A DNA stretch of 22,078 bases, taken from contig CAZNYT010000039.1 in assembly GCA_964577315.1 (NCBI GenBank), forward strand, positions 1 to 22,078, read 5' to 3'. The position numbers and the translations under genes are program-made. This DNA is from Desulfonatronospira sp964577315. GTDB lineage: Bacteria; Desulfobacterota; Desulfovibrionia; Desulfovibrionales; Desulfonatronovibrionaceae. Position 1 is the first letter of the stretch, and each line of letters starts with the position of its first letter. Shown one piece after another: positions 1 through 7,979 of this stretch. The notes beneath the pieces are model-generated. The model saw only the letters and a program-made list of their open reading frames with translations. It was not told the origin of the DNA and ran no database searches.

Positions 1-482
1 CCGGGAACCCCGGCTATCTCCACCCCGGTATCGGTCTGGATCACCTCGTCCTCATCAGCCACCCCGGGGGTATCGTCGCGCACCTCCCAGCCCTGGACCC
101 GGTTGCCGTGGGGGTCCACCAAGAATCCATCCTCGTTGAACCTAAAGTTCCCGGCCCGGGTGTACTGATTCTCGTCCGAGCCCGGGGCGCTCACGGTAAA
201 GAACCCGTCCCCGCCTATGGCCACATCCGTGGATTCATTGGTGCTTTCCAGGGAACCCTGGGAGAAATCCGTCATCACCGCTCCCACATCCATGCCGCGG
301 CCCAGCTGGCCCACGCCTGCGGAAGTATTAATATCCTGGGGCATGAAATCCTCGAAATGCATGCGGGAGCTCTTGAACCCCACGGTGCTCACGTTGGAAA
401 TGTTATCCCCTATGGACCCCATCTTCTCGCCGTGTCCCTGGAGTCCGCTGACTCCGGTGTACATGGAAGACGACAAACCCAT
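1..482 (-). CDS. flgE: Flagellar hook protein FlgE, N-terminal part
   Basis: The gene starts at the ATG at 482 and runs off the left edge, so only the first 160 residues are visible. FlgE polymerises into the flagellar hook outside the outer membrane. The start MGLSSSMYTGVSGL and the segment GDNISNVSTVGFKSS (about residues 26-40) are the conserved N-terminal rod/hook signature that forms the D0 coiled coil. DVAIGGDGFF (about 90-100) and YTRAGNFRFNEDGFLVD (about 110-127) are the usual FlgE/F/G core motifs. An AGGAGG-type ribosome site at 488-492 lies 5 bases from the ATG. It starts 11 bases after the flgD stop on the same strand, so the two are probably co-transcribed. FlgF or FlgG share these motifs, but the flgD neighbour and the phrase GFKSSR favour FlgE. 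Confidence 0.93.
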   Translation of the reverse strand, partial: MGLSSSMYTGVSGLQGHGEKMGSIGDNISNVSTVGFKSSRMHFEDFMPQDINTSAGVGQLGRGMDVGAVMTDFSQGSLESTNESTDVAIGGDGFFTVSAPGSDENQYTRAGNFRFNEDGFLVDPHGNRVQGWEVRDDTPGVADEDEVIQTDTGVEIAGVP

Positions 483-493
483 AACTGCCTCCT

Positions 494-1252
494 TTAGATT
501 ATATCCTCTAAGTTTTCTTGCTCATCCTGGTCCTGGTCCTCATCCTCTCCGCCGCTTACCTGCCGGGACTCCACCACTTCCCGGACCTCGGCAAAACTTA
601 TCTCCCGGCCGTCGCTAAGGCGCAGGTGGGGCTGACCGTCCTGGTCCTGGACCCCGCTCACCCTGCCCGTGACTTCGGTCCCCACCGGAATGGACTCCCC
701 GTGGGGCCCCTCGGCGGTGACGTTTACGCTATAGTTGCCGTTAGGGGCCTCGGTTCCCTCATGGGTCAGACCGTCCCAGACAAACTCGTGTTCCCCCTCG
801 TCCAGGGCTACCTTCTCCTCGGTCCGGATCATCCGCCCGTTCTGGTCATGGATGTTTATGAACACGTTCTGGGCGGGCTGGTCCAAGTCGTAGTACAGGG
901 TGGACATCCCGGAGTCATCCTTGGAGATGTCCCCGCCGTCCGCGCGGACCTCCTTGCCTATGAAGCTAACCGCCCCCAGCATCTCCTGGCGGGACTGGTT
1001 CTGGTTCAGGGCCTCCACCCCGTCTGCCACGTTGGTCATCTGCTCCAGGCTGGAGAATTGGGCAAGCTGGGCTGCGAACTCCTGGTCATCCTGGGGATCC
1101 AGGGGATCCTGGTTCTCCAGCTGGGTGATGAGCAGGTTCAAGAAATCCATCTTGCCCATCTCTGCCGGGTCCTCGTCCCGGGGAATCTTCTCCTTTTCGA
1201 ACTCTTCCTCGTATCTGCCCAGCAGATCGCCGGCTCCTCCTGTTACTTCCAT
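494..1252 (-). CDS. flgD: Flagellar hook assembly scaffold FlgD
   Basis: This 252-residue protein is the hook-capping scaffold that guides FlgE polymerisation and is discarded when the hook is complete. The N-terminal signature runs from about residue 30 to 75: MDFLNLLITQLENQDPLDP followed by FAAQLAQFSSLEQM. The middle and C-terminal part has the FlgD Ig-like/tudor region, with FVWDG (near 160) and GNYSVNVTAEG. A GGAGG site at 1258-1262 precedes the ATG by 5 bases. The protein ends in an unusually acidic, Gln/Glu/Asp-rich tail of about 20 residues (around GGEDEDQDQDEQ), which is longer than a typical FlgD end and fits an acidic proteome. It precedes flgE directly; fliK lies 168 bp upstream across a repeat-bearing spacer. 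Confidence 0.95.
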   Translation of the reverse strand: MEVTGGAGDLLGRYEEEFEKEKIPRDEDPAEMGKMDFLNLLITQLENQDPLDPQDDQEFAAQLAQFSSLEQMTNVADGVEALNQNQSRQEMLGAVSFIGKEVRADGGDISKDDSGMSTLYYDLDQPAQNVFINIHDQNGRMIRTEEKVALDEGEHEFVWDGLTHEGTEAPNGNYSVNVTAEGPHGESIPVGTEVTGRVSGVQDQDGQPHLRLSDGREISFAEVREVVESRQVSGGEDEDQDQDEQENLEDII

Positions 1253-1363
1253 GCTGTCCTCCTTTGTATCCCTTTGCGCTTATAATGAGTCTCTTTATTT
1301 GTTCCTCGTTACTTATAGCTAATCATCCATCATTTATTACTCATTGCTAACATAATGGTTTAA

Positions 1364-1419
1364 AACTTCGCACTTAACACTTAAAACTTTCAACTAATTG
1401 CTCATTGCTCATTGCTCAT
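1364..1419. repeat. Tandem 7-bp-period repeat after fliK
   Basis: Eight consecutive heptamers can be read in phase: aacttcg, cacttaa twice, aactttc, aactaat, then tgctcat three times. The array ends 1 base before the fliK stop codon (1421-1423) and lies inside the otherwise AT-rich fliK-flgD spacer. The period is visible directly. The array resembles, in kind, the short tandemly repeated heptamers known from cyanobacterial intergenic DNA, but no common ancestry is implied. A second array with the same period abuts the STAS gene at 3514. Confidence 0.7.
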
Positions 1420-1420
1420 C

Positions 1421-3295
1421 TCAGGCAAAAATACTCAGTCCATCCTGGGACAGGTTCTTGCCGTAGATTATCTCCTGGCTTTCGGGAGCCAGGGGCTTTT
1501 CCTCCTCCTTGGCCATCTCCTTCATCCGGGCCTGCTCCATGGCCTTGCGCATACGCTCCCTGGCCCGGTTGTGCTCCTCCTTGCCCTGCCAGCTGCCGGT
1601 CTGGCCCTCTGGGAGCTGGGTCTGGACCTCTATCTTGGAGACCCGCAGTCCCTGCTGCTCCAGGCCGGTGCGCAACTGGGACATGTTATCGTTGATTATC
1701 TGGGACACTTCCTGGTTGGTGGTCCGGACCATGGCCTGGACCTCCTTGTTGTGCACCTGCAGCACTACCGAAATGCGGCCCAGGTCCGGAGGTTCCAGCT
1801 GCAGGGTCATCTTGCTCTTGCCCTGGCCCAGGTTCTGGAACACCCCGCTGCGCAACTGATCCATAACCTGCTGCGGAAGCTGCTCCCGTTGGGCTCCCTG
1901 GGTTCCGCTCTGCCTCAGCCCCTCAGAGGATTCCCTGATCCCGGAGGCTATCCCGGTGGCCCTGGGTTCCTGGGAGGCAGTATCCGATCGTATCCGGCTC
2001 AGAAACTTTTCCCAGGGGCTTTCATTGCGTCCCTGTCCCTGCTCCCTGCCCTCCTGAAAGGAGCTTTGGCTCTGGGACCCGGCATTTTTCAGCTCCAGGT
2101 TCTCGCCCGAGGATTCGGATCCGGAACTTGACTGGCGGCCTTCCCCGCTATCCCGGCCGGAATTTCCGGACTGCCTGCCTTCCCGGGCCTCCCTAAATCC
2201 CTGGTCCTTGGCCTTTTCCTTCTTCATGAACTGCAGCTGGCGCAGCTTGTCGTCATTGGTGGCCTCCTTGGGCTCTCCCTGGGCTGCCTTCACCATCCTG
2301 GCCAGCATCCTCTCGTCCGAGGAGAGCTGATCCTTGCCCCCCTGGACCGCGTCCCTGAGGCCCTGCATCAGGTTTTCGGGCCGGTTTTCCCGGGCGTCCT
2401 TCTGAAGCATGCTTAGAAAATTTCTCATGCCGGACTTGTCCAGCTCTCCCTGGGCGAAGCCGCGGTATTTATCCAGGTTCTCCTTGCCTGCCCCGGAAGC
2501 CAGGAGCAGGGTCTCAAGCCCTCTTGAATCCAGGGAAAACCGGGCATCCTCAGGCAATTCATCCAGCTTCCGGGACATTTCTTCCCAGACCTGGTCCATG
2601 CGCCCATTTTGGACGTGGTTCAAAAGATCCTGGCTCTCATCTGAATTGAATCCCAGCTGGGCGAAGAATCCTAGAACATCCTGCTTCTGCTGGGAATCCA
2701 GATTCTGCGTGGAACCGCCCTGGAACAGATCCAGCCTGGTGATCAGATCCTCCCAGGTAAGGCCCGAGGTCTCCAGCTTCTGTTTCAGGCTTTCCAGTTC
2801 GTCTGCTCCCACTCCCTGCTCCCGCAGGAATTTCTCCAGGTGGGAAAATTCTTCCCGGGTGAGCTCGTCCTCCAGCTGGAAGTTCAGGGCTTGGTCTTCT
2901 CCGCCCTTAAACATGGAGCTAAGCCGGGCAGCGAACTTCTGATCCAGGTCCTGCAGCTTGGAAATAAGATCGTCCCAGGTCAGCCCCCCGGACTGGAAAC
3001 TGTCCTGCAGATCCTGAATCTTCCCGGGGTCCACTCCCTGCTCTCGGAGGTACTCCCGGACCGCGGCAAAATCCTGCCTGGTCAGCTCGTCCTGCCTGGA
3101 TCCCAGGACAGAGGACTCGCCCCCTCGGCCCGACCCCCGGACACTCCCGTTCTTATCCGCGGCCCGGACCGCATCCTCGAACACGCTTTTGAATTGCTGG
3201 GTCCATTCCCCGGCCCCGGACGATTTGCCAGCACCCATATCAGCCAAGGCACCGCTTCCGGACATAGGTAGGTTCATGGTAGGCAAATTTTGCAT
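1421..3295 (-). CDS. fliK: Flagellar hook-length control protein FliK
   Basis: This 624-residue protein sets hook length and switches export specificity from hook to filament subunits. The C-terminal Flg_hook domain is clear at about residues 498-560: LQLEPPDLGRISVVLQV, then VRTTNQEVSQIIND and LRTGLEQQGLRVSKIEV. The first 300 residues carry about four diverged helical repeats (70-117, 144-190, about 205-247, about 256-298). The first two share ELTR, the LREQGV core and GLTW[DE]DLI. A long Gln/Ser/Glu/Gly-rich linker follows, as expected for a molecular ruler. The start at 3295 is chosen because GGAGG at 3302-3306 sits 6 bases upstream; the longer frame from 3325 would bury that site. The gene is considerably longer than the roughly 400 residues of enteric FliK. 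Confidence 0.92.
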   Translation of the reverse strand: MQNLPTMNLPMSGSGALADMGAGKSSGAGEWTQQFKSVFEDAVRAADKNGSVRGSGRGGESSVLGSRQDELTRQDFAAVREYLREQGVDPGKIQDLQDSFQSGGLTWDDLISKLQDLDQKFAARLSSMFKGGEDQALNFQLEDELTREEFSHLEKFLREQGVGADELESLKQKLETSGLTWEDLITRLDLFQGGSTQNLDSQQKQDVLGFFAQLGFNSDESQDLLNHVQNGRMDQVWEEMSRKLDELPEDARFSLDSRGLETLLLASGAGKENLDKYRGFAQGELDKSGMRNFLSMLQKDARENRPENLMQGLRDAVQGGKDQLSSDERMLARMVKAAQGEPKEATNDDKLRQLQFMKKEKAKDQGFREAREGRQSGNSGRDSGEGRQSSSGSESSGENLELKNAGSQSQSSFQEGREQGQGRNESPWEKFLSRIRSDTASQEPRATGIASGIRESSEGLRQSGTQGAQREQLPQQVMDQLRSGVFQNLGQGKSKMTLQLEPPDLGRISVVLQVHNKEVQAMVRTTNQEVSQIINDNMSQLRTGLEQQGLRVSKIEVQTQLPEGQTGSWQGKEEHNRARERMRKAMEQARMKEMAKEEEKPLAPESQEIIYGKNLSQDGLSIFA

Positions 3296-3383
3296 GACTG
3301 TCCTCCTTGCCTGAGGACATATCAATTCCTGTACCAGAAAATGCTGATCAAGGGATTGTAGCTGAAAAAAAACAGATAATTCT

Positions 3384-3413
3384 GGAATTCTGGGATTCAG
3401 GTATGCAGGTATT
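3384..3413. repeat. Degenerate 7-bp-period tract left of assembly gap
   Basis: The bases leading into the N run read as loose heptamers (attctgg, aattctg, ggattca, ggtatgc, aggtatt). Conservation between units is lower than in the other two arrays, so the assignment is tentative. Its value is that repeat-like sequence continues up to the first N. Confidence 0.4.
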
Positions 3414-3513
3414 NNNNNNNNNNNNNNNNNNNNNNNNNNNNNNNNNNNNNNNNNNNNNNNNNNNNNNNNNNNNNNNNNNNNNNNNNNNNNNNNNNNNNNN
3501 NNNNNNNNNNNNN
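3414..3513. other. Assembly gap (100 N)
   Basis: Exactly 100 unknown bases, the conventional filler for a gap of unspecified length. The true distance between fliK and the STAS gene is therefore unknown, and a gene could be hidden here. Both edges show 7-bp-period repeats, which is a likely reason for the failed assembly. Confidence 0.98.
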
Positions 3514-3548
3514 GTAGTCGGTAGTCTGTAGTCTGTGGTCAGTAGTTA
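3514..3548. repeat. Tandem 7-bp-period repeat after the STAS gene
   Basis: Five units in phase: gtagtcg, gtagtct, gtagtct, gtggtca, gtagtta, then a degraded ttaattc. The array begins at the first base after the N run and ends exactly where the STAS stop codon begins (3549). Its period and its place after a minus-strand stop codon match the array at 1364-1419, although the unit sequence differs. Confidence 0.7.
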
Positions 3549-3893
3549 TTAATTCGAGAGGAACCTCTCCTCCAGCTCCTCCTTGGAGTGCACCGTGTAA
3601 AATAGATCCCAGAGATTGACCAATTTCAGGGTCTTGGCCACTTGCTGGGAAGGGGAAAGGAGGCAAAAAATCCGGTTCTCCTGGTGGCTGCGGTTGTTCA
3701 GGGCGGTGAGGAACCCGATCCCGGAGCTGTCCATGAAACGCACCTGGGAAACCTCAGCTGCCAGCACCTGCCAGGGACGCTCAAAGATCTCCTCGAATTC
3801 CAGCTTGAGGTCCTCTATCACCTCCATGGTCAGCTCCCCGCTAAGAACCACCTGCATCCAACTGCCTTCATCTATTATTTGCATTCCTTCCAT
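3549..3893 (-). CDS. STAS-domain anti-sigma factor antagonist (SpoIIAA/RsbV-like)
   Basis: A 114-residue single STAS domain. FMDSSGIGFLTAL (about 53-65) is the antagonist phosphorylation loop; by analogy with SpoIIAA the second Ser (S57) is the site. In the partner-switching scheme the unphosphorylated protein sequesters an RsbW-type kinase, and phosphorylation by that kinase releases it. The start overlaps the end of the kinase gene by 19 bases, so translation is probably coupled. Two in-frame ATGs (3893 and 3884) are possible and neither has a well-spaced ribosome site; the longer is given. It is the last gene of the run before the repeat tract and gap. No sigma factor lies in the window, so the final target is unknown. 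Confidence 0.9.
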   Translation of the reverse strand: MEGMQIIDEGSWMQVVLSGELTMEVIEDLKLEFEEIFERPWQVLAAEVSQVRFMDSSGIGFLTALNNRSHQENRIFCLLSPSQQVAKTLKLVNLWDLFYTVHSKEELEERFLSN

Positions 3894-4288
3894 TGTTCCG
3901 GTCCCACTTTTTTGGTAAAATAGAATACATTACTGTCACCTTCCCGGGTGTATGCGAAATCGTGCATCACCTGGCGCATGATATAAATCCCCCGCCCGGA
4001 TTCGGAGAAGGAACCAGGCAGACTCCAGGGGCAGGTAAATGCCTCTCCCCAATCCCGGACCTGGAACTCCACATGCTCCAACTCCTTGATGCTCACCTTG
4101 ATTTCCAGCTCCCCGGCATGACCCTTGTAAGCATGCAGGGCGGCATTGGTGCAGGATTCCGTTAGTACCAGCTCTATATCGTAAAGCACGTCCTGAGTCA
4201 GGAACTCGTCCAGGAAATTTTTCATGGCCCGGGCAATCATGCGCGCTCTACAGGGGGTAACCGTATCCCTGATGGTCATGTCAAGCAT
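3875..4288 (-). CDS. RsbW/SpoIIAB-like serine kinase (HATPase)
   Basis: This 137-residue cytoplasmic GHKL ATPase is of the anti-sigma/serine kinase type. The N box is ELVLTESCTNAALHAY (E44, N48), the G1 box is RDWGEAF (D79, G81), and the G2 region is ESGRGIYIMRQVMHDFAY (about 96-113). It probably phosphorylates the STAS protein encoded next to it. The start at 4288 is supported by GGAGG at 4297-4301, 8 bases upstream, and its ATG shares one base with the stop of the upstream phosphatase gene (TGATG). A frame extending to 4333 is less likely because that stretch is the end of the phosphatase gene and has no better signal. Whether the partner is a sigma factor or another protein cannot be told. 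Confidence 0.9.
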   Translation of the reverse strand: MLDMTIRDTVTPCRARMIARAMKNFLDEFLTQDVLYDIELVLTESCTNAALHAYKGHAGELEIKVSIKELEHVEFQVRDWGEAFTCPWSLPGSFSESGRGIYIMRQVMHDFAYTREGDSNVFYFTKKVGPEQWKECK

Positions 4289-5442
4289 CAGGACCACCTC
4301 CTTTCGGACTGTTCCCGGTCCGTAACCACCCACAAAGCGGTCAAGTCATCGCGGTATTCCGGGCTGTCGCTGGCCAGCTCTTCCAACCTGGCTTTAAGGT
4401 TTTGCAGGTTGAACTCTTTGCTGCGCATCATATCCGAGACCTCGTGGCGCAGCCTGTCCAGGCCGAACAGTTCCTGGGGGCGTATCTCCCATTCGTAAAA
4501 ACCGTCCGTAAACAGGAAAGCCTTTAGGCTGCTGGTAAAACCCAGTTCCACTGACTGGATATCCAGGGGAAAAATACCCAGGGGCCTGCTGTTGGGCCAG
4601 GCTTCCAGGATCTCCACTTCATCCCGGTAAAATATTCCCGGACAATGCCCGGCATTCACGTAAACCAGGCGTCTGTTTCTCAAGTCCAGATCGCAAGCCA
4701 AAAGGGTCACAAAGTCCGTCTCCCCTCCAATGACCTGGTTCAGGTCGTCGTTTACAAAGCCCACGACTTCCTCCAGGGAGAAATAAATCCGCCTGGACAT
4801 GCGAAAAATGGTGCGGACCGTGTTCATGATAAAGGCTGCCCTGGCCCCGTGTCCGGATACATCCGCCACCACGAAACGCAGGGTATTGTCGTCCACCTGG
4901 AAAAAATCGTAATAATCTCCGCTGGCCCGCCCGGAGGGCAGATAAAGCCAGTTCAGATCCACCCCGGGAAAGGAAAAGTATTGCTTGGGCAGGAGCCTGG
5001 TTTGTAAATCCGCTACCATGTCCATTTCCGAGGAAATCAGGGAATAGGCGTGGCGCAGCTGTTCCAGAATGCGTACCTGTCTCTGGGCGACCTTGATCCT
5101 GGCCAGGAGCTCTTCCCGGGCAAAGGGCTTCAGGATAAAGTCGTTGGCCCCCAGATTCAGGGCCCGGACCTTGACATCCGTGGATTCCTCCCCGGTAAGC
5201 ACCAGGATGAAAACATCCATGTATCCGGACTCCTCCCGGATGTGGCGGATCACCTCCAGACCGTCCTTGACCGGCATGTGAATATCCAGAAGGACTATGT
5301 CCGGAGCAAAGGAATCGAACTTCTCGATTGTCTCCTGCCCGTCCGAGCTTTCCTCCACCTCGAACTCCATACCCAGGATACGAGCCAGGTATTTCCGGTT
5401 AATCCTGGAGTCCTCCGCTATTAAAACCTTTATCTTTTTCAT
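4288..5442 (-). CDS. Receiver-PP2C (RsbU-like) response regulator phosphatase
   Basis: A 384-residue protein with an N-terminal receiver domain (about 1-120: acidic pocket E10-D11, phospho-acceptor D53, T83, K105), a short helical linker (about 120-150) and a PP2C-type SpoIIE/RsbU phosphatase domain (about 165-375). Phosphatase motifs are ASGDYYDFF, VADVSGHGARAAFI, NAGHCPGIF, TDGFYEW and DDLTALWV; the Asp residues bind the metal pair. The inferred role is to dephosphorylate the STAS protein two genes downstream when the receiver is phosphorylated by a histidine kinase. No kinase is encoded in the window. The ribosome site is weak (GAGG close to the ATG). It lies 14 bp after dtd. Confidence 0.93.
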   Translation of the reverse strand: MKKIKVLIAEDSRINRKYLARILGMEFEVEESSDGQETIEKFDSFAPDIVLLDIHMPVKDGLEVIRHIREESGYMDVFILVLTGEESTDVKVRALNLGANDFILKPFAREELLARIKVAQRQVRILEQLRHAYSLISSEMDMVADLQTRLLPKQYFSFPGVDLNWLYLPSGRASGDYYDFFQVDDNTLRFVVADVSGHGARAAFIMNTVRTIFRMSRRIYFSLEEVVGFVNDDLNQVIGGETDFVTLLACDLDLRNRRLVYVNAGHCPGIFYRDEVEILEAWPNSRPLGIFPLDIQSVELGFTSSLKAFLFTDGFYEWEIRPQELFGLDRLRHEVSDMMRSKEFNLQNLKARLEELASDSPEYRDDLTALWVVTDREQSERRWS

Positions 5443-5456
5443 GCCTCAGGTCTCGG

Positions 5457-5918
5457 TTAGCTGTAATCCCGGCTGTCCAGCATAAATGTCACCGGTCCCC
5501 AGTTGCAAAGCTCCACTTCCATCTCCGCACCAAAATATCCTGCGAATACCTGATCCCAGGAGCTGCGCACGTGCTCTGTGAAGGATTGGAACAGGTCACC
5601 GGCCAGCTCCCCAGGTGCGGATCCAGAGAAACCAGGCCTGCGCCCCTTGCTGCAATCTCCGTACAAAGTGAACTGCGGCACCAGGAGCACCTCTCCTTTG
5701 ACATCCATTACGCTTTGGTTCATGGGTTTTTGTTCATCCGGAAATATGCGCAGGTTCAGGACCTTGTCCCGCATCACATCCCACACCCTGGTTCCGGGAA
5801 GACTTTCATCCTCGGGTGCAAATCCAATCAGGGCCATTATGCCCTGGCCTATGCCCACTGTATCTTGATCCCGGGCTTTCACCCGGGCCCACTTGGTCCT
5901 TTGCAGCAAGATGCGCAT
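5457..5918 (-). CDS. dtd: D-aminoacyl-tRNA deacylase
   Basis: A 153-residue DTD-family enzyme that hydrolyses D-aminoacyl-tRNAs (and glycine mischarged on tRNA-Ala), preventing misincorporation. The length fits the bacterial family (about 145-150). MNQSVMDVKGEVLLVPQFTLYGD contains the active-site QFTL motif, here preceded by Pro instead of the common Ser, and NWGPVTFML near the C-terminus is the second signature (NxGPVT). SKGRRPGF lies between them. The start codon overlaps the stop of the upstream diguanylate cyclase gene by one base (TGATG), so it is translationally coupled to a signalling gene. A housekeeping function in this place is unusual and probably reflects operon packing. Confidence 0.95.
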   Translation of the reverse strand: MRILLQRTKWARVKARDQDTVGIGQGIMALIGFAPEDESLPGTRVWDVMRDKVLNLRIFPDEQKPMNQSVMDVKGEVLLVPQFTLYGDCSKGRRPGFSGSAPGELAGDLFQSFTEHVRSSWDQVFAGYFGAEMEVELCNWGPVTFMLDSRDYS

Positions 5919-7297
5919 CAGTTATCCTTTTTCCGTTTTTCCGAGTCCAAGTGGCAATACCTCCCAGGTGTTTCCGCCTTTTTTGCCTCGTACATGGCCA
6001 TATCCGCAAGCCGGAGAAGATCTTCCGTGTTCCGGGCATCATCTGGATACAAGGCTATACCGATACTCACGCCCAGATGATACTGAATCTCGCAAACCTC
6101 GTAAGGATGGGTCAGATCCCGGACCACTCTTGATGCTACCAGTTCTGGATCTTCCGGGTTATTGATTCCGGGAAGGACGATCACGAACTCGTCCCCGCCA
6201 AAACGGGCAACAGTGTCCATGCCGCGCACCAGGTTCCTAAGGCGCCTGCCCACCTCCACCAGGACTCCGTCCCCCACCCGGTGCCCGTGCAGATCATTTA
6301 TGGTCTTGAATCCATCCAGATCCAGAAAAAGCAAACCCACTTTCTCCCCAGCCCTATCCGCCCTGGCCAGGCTCATTTCCAGGCGGTCCTGGAGCAGGCT
6401 CCGGTTGGGCAGTCCGGTTAGCCCGTCATGCATGGCCATGTACTGGATGCGCTCCTGCATCTCGCGCTGTTCGGTTATATCTATACCGGTGGCCAGCATG
6501 TATTCCGGATTCCCCTCCTGATCATGCAGGAGGCAATTGGACCAGGCTATTAGCCTAACCTCCCCGAACTGGGTAATCAACTTGTTTTCAAGCCGTTCCG
6601 GAATGCTTTGTATTCCCTGATTCAAAAAATCCAGGGTCTGGGAGACGTCATCATCCAAAAATAAAATCTCGGTAACCTTTTTATCCTGTACCTCTGGGAA
6701 CCTGAACCCGGTCAAACGTTCGCAAGCCCTGTTGAAAAGCTGTATCCTGCCCTGCTTATCCAGAAGCAATATCAAGGCATCCGCTGTATCCAGGATCTTG
6801 GAAATGAATTCCTTCTCCTGGCGCAGAGAGTTTTCAGCCTGTTTGCGCTTGCTGAGCTCTTCCACCAATTGATCCCGGACCAGGCGGTATTCCCTAATCC
6901 TGTTGTTCAATTCGGTAACATCCTGGATGGTCACCAGGGCCAGGTAATCCTCAGCTTTACCTTCTGCAGCAAAGGGGGAGATGGTGGTATTTTGCAACCT
7001 GTTGCGGCCGTCACAGGTTTGCATGGGCACAAACCAGCCGTGCAGATGAGAGGAAAAAATTACAGGAGGGCCACCTTGAAAAATGGAAGCCATTCTCTGG
7101 AGAAACTTGGGCTTGTCCAGTTCCGGATAGAGCTCAAGCAGGTTGCGCTTCAGGGCTTCTTGAACGCTCACTCCCGTCCAGTCCTGCATCACCCGGTTCC
7201 AGAACAGGATCCGCCATTGGGAATCCAAAATGAATATCCCCAAGGGTACTTGGTCCAGAACTCCTACTCTAGGCTTGAGATCTTCAGGTGAAATCAT
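5918..7297 (-). CDS. PAS-PAS-GGDEF diguanylate cyclase
   Basis: A 459-residue cytoplasmic sensor enzyme that should make c-di-GMP from GTP. There are two PAS domains (about 14-130 and 165-285), the second ending in DITEQREMQERI. A predicted coiled coil lies between them (about 130-165). The GGDEF domain (about 290-450) begins MAMHDGLTGLPNRSLLQDRL and has an intact RFGGDEF active site. RGMD lies five residues before GGDEF, which is the RxxD inhibitory site, so product feedback is likely. No EAL domain follows. It has no membrane segments, so the input should be intracellular. An AGGA site precedes the ATG. It is 61 bp after cheC and overlaps dtd by one base. Confidence 0.95.
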   Translation of the reverse strand: MISPEDLKPRVGVLDQVPLGIFILDSQWRILFWNRVMQDWTGVSVQEALKRNLLELYPELDKPKFLQRMASIFQGGPPVIFSSHLHGWFVPMQTCDGRNRLQNTTISPFAAEGKAEDYLALVTIQDVTELNNRIREYRLVRDQLVEELSKRKQAENSLRQEKEFISKILDTADALILLLDKQGRIQLFNRACERLTGFRFPEVQDKKVTEILFLDDDVSQTLDFLNQGIQSIPERLENKLITQFGEVRLIAWSNCLLHDQEGNPEYMLATGIDITEQREMQERIQYMAMHDGLTGLPNRSLLQDRLEMSLARADRAGEKVGLLFLDLDGFKTINDLHGHRVGDGVLVEVGRRLRNLVRGMDTVARFGGDEFVIVLPGINNPEDPELVASRVVRDLTHPYEVCEIQYHLGVSIGIALYPDDARNTEDLLRLADMAMYEAKKAETPGRYCHLDSEKRKKDN

Positions 7298-7358
7298 AAC
7301 TATTCCTGATCAGAGCTATTTTGGGGCCCGATTCCCTAAGACCATCCAGCCGGCGAAG

Positions 7359-7979
7359 TTAACGGTTGGTTTGATCCTTGATGGCCTGCTCTATTAATTG
7401 AATCATATTCTCCAGGGAACTTATCCCGAAAAAAAGCATGATGTCCCCGGCAATGGAATGTTTCCGAACGTCAAAGTGAGTTCTGGCTAAGATAATGGTA
7501 TACCCCTCATCCAGAGCACCGCTTTCTAAAAAATCGTTGATATCGGCTTCAAACAGGAAATCCGGGAGGGAGTATTCCATGCTGAGATGGAAAAAATTGC
7601 TGAAATTGCCCATGACATTGTTCAGAACGATATTTCCGATTTCAGTCAGGGCTTCACTGCGCATGGAATCCAGGTCCGAATCTTCTTCCTGCTCCTCTTC
7701 CGGCACCAGGAGCCGGACCAAGTTCATGGCGCTCTCGGGGGGAAAAAGCAGGGCTGCTTGTCCGGGGATCGATCCGGAAAAACGCAAGAGCACAATGGCC
7801 AAGGAGCTATGTTTCAAATAAGAGAGCTCTTCATGAATGGTTTCTTTATTCAACAGCTTGATCTCAGGTACGCTGAGAATCACGTGGGTGCTGAGCATGG
7901 TATTCAGGGATTTGGCCCCCTGCCCCACTCCCATGTTGATGACCTCGGTGAGAACGTCCCGGTGCAAATCGTTTAGCAT
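7359..7979 (-). CDS. CheC-like CheY-P phosphatase
   Basis: A 206-residue CheC/FliY-family protein. Two active-site helices are present: VLTEVINMGVGQGAKSLN (about 9-26) and SEALTEIGNIVLNNVMGN (about 107-124), each with the E-x(2)-N (or E-x-x-N-like) pattern required for phosphatase action; CheX has one copy and CheC two. It probably dephosphorylates a receiver protein. The start codon overlaps the stop of the upstream receiver gene (TAATG), so the likely partner is that receiver. No CheA, CheD or methyl-accepting protein is nearby. An acidic loop (PEEEQEEDSD) precedes the second helix. Confidence 0.87.
   Translation of the reverse strand: MLNDLHRDVLTEVINMGVGQGAKSLNTMLSTHVILSVPEIKLLNKETIHEELSYLKHSSLAIVLLRFSGSIPGQAALLFPPESAMNLVRLLVPEEEQEEDSDLDSMRSEALTEIGNIVLNNVMGNFSNFFHLSMEYSLPDFLFEADINDFLESGALDEGYTIILARTHFDVRKHSIAGDIMLFFGISSLENMIQLIEQAIKDQTNR

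Noticed and set aside
518..1285. 255-residue plus-strand frame opposite flgD
   Set aside because: It is fully antisense to a strong FlgD match and its composition follows from the complementary codons.
3320..3336. Sigma-54-like site upstream of fliK on the minus strand (CTGGTACAGGAATTGAT)
   Set aside because: The -24 GG is present, but the -12 element reads GA where GC is nearly invariant, and the start site would fall only a few bases before the ribosome site.
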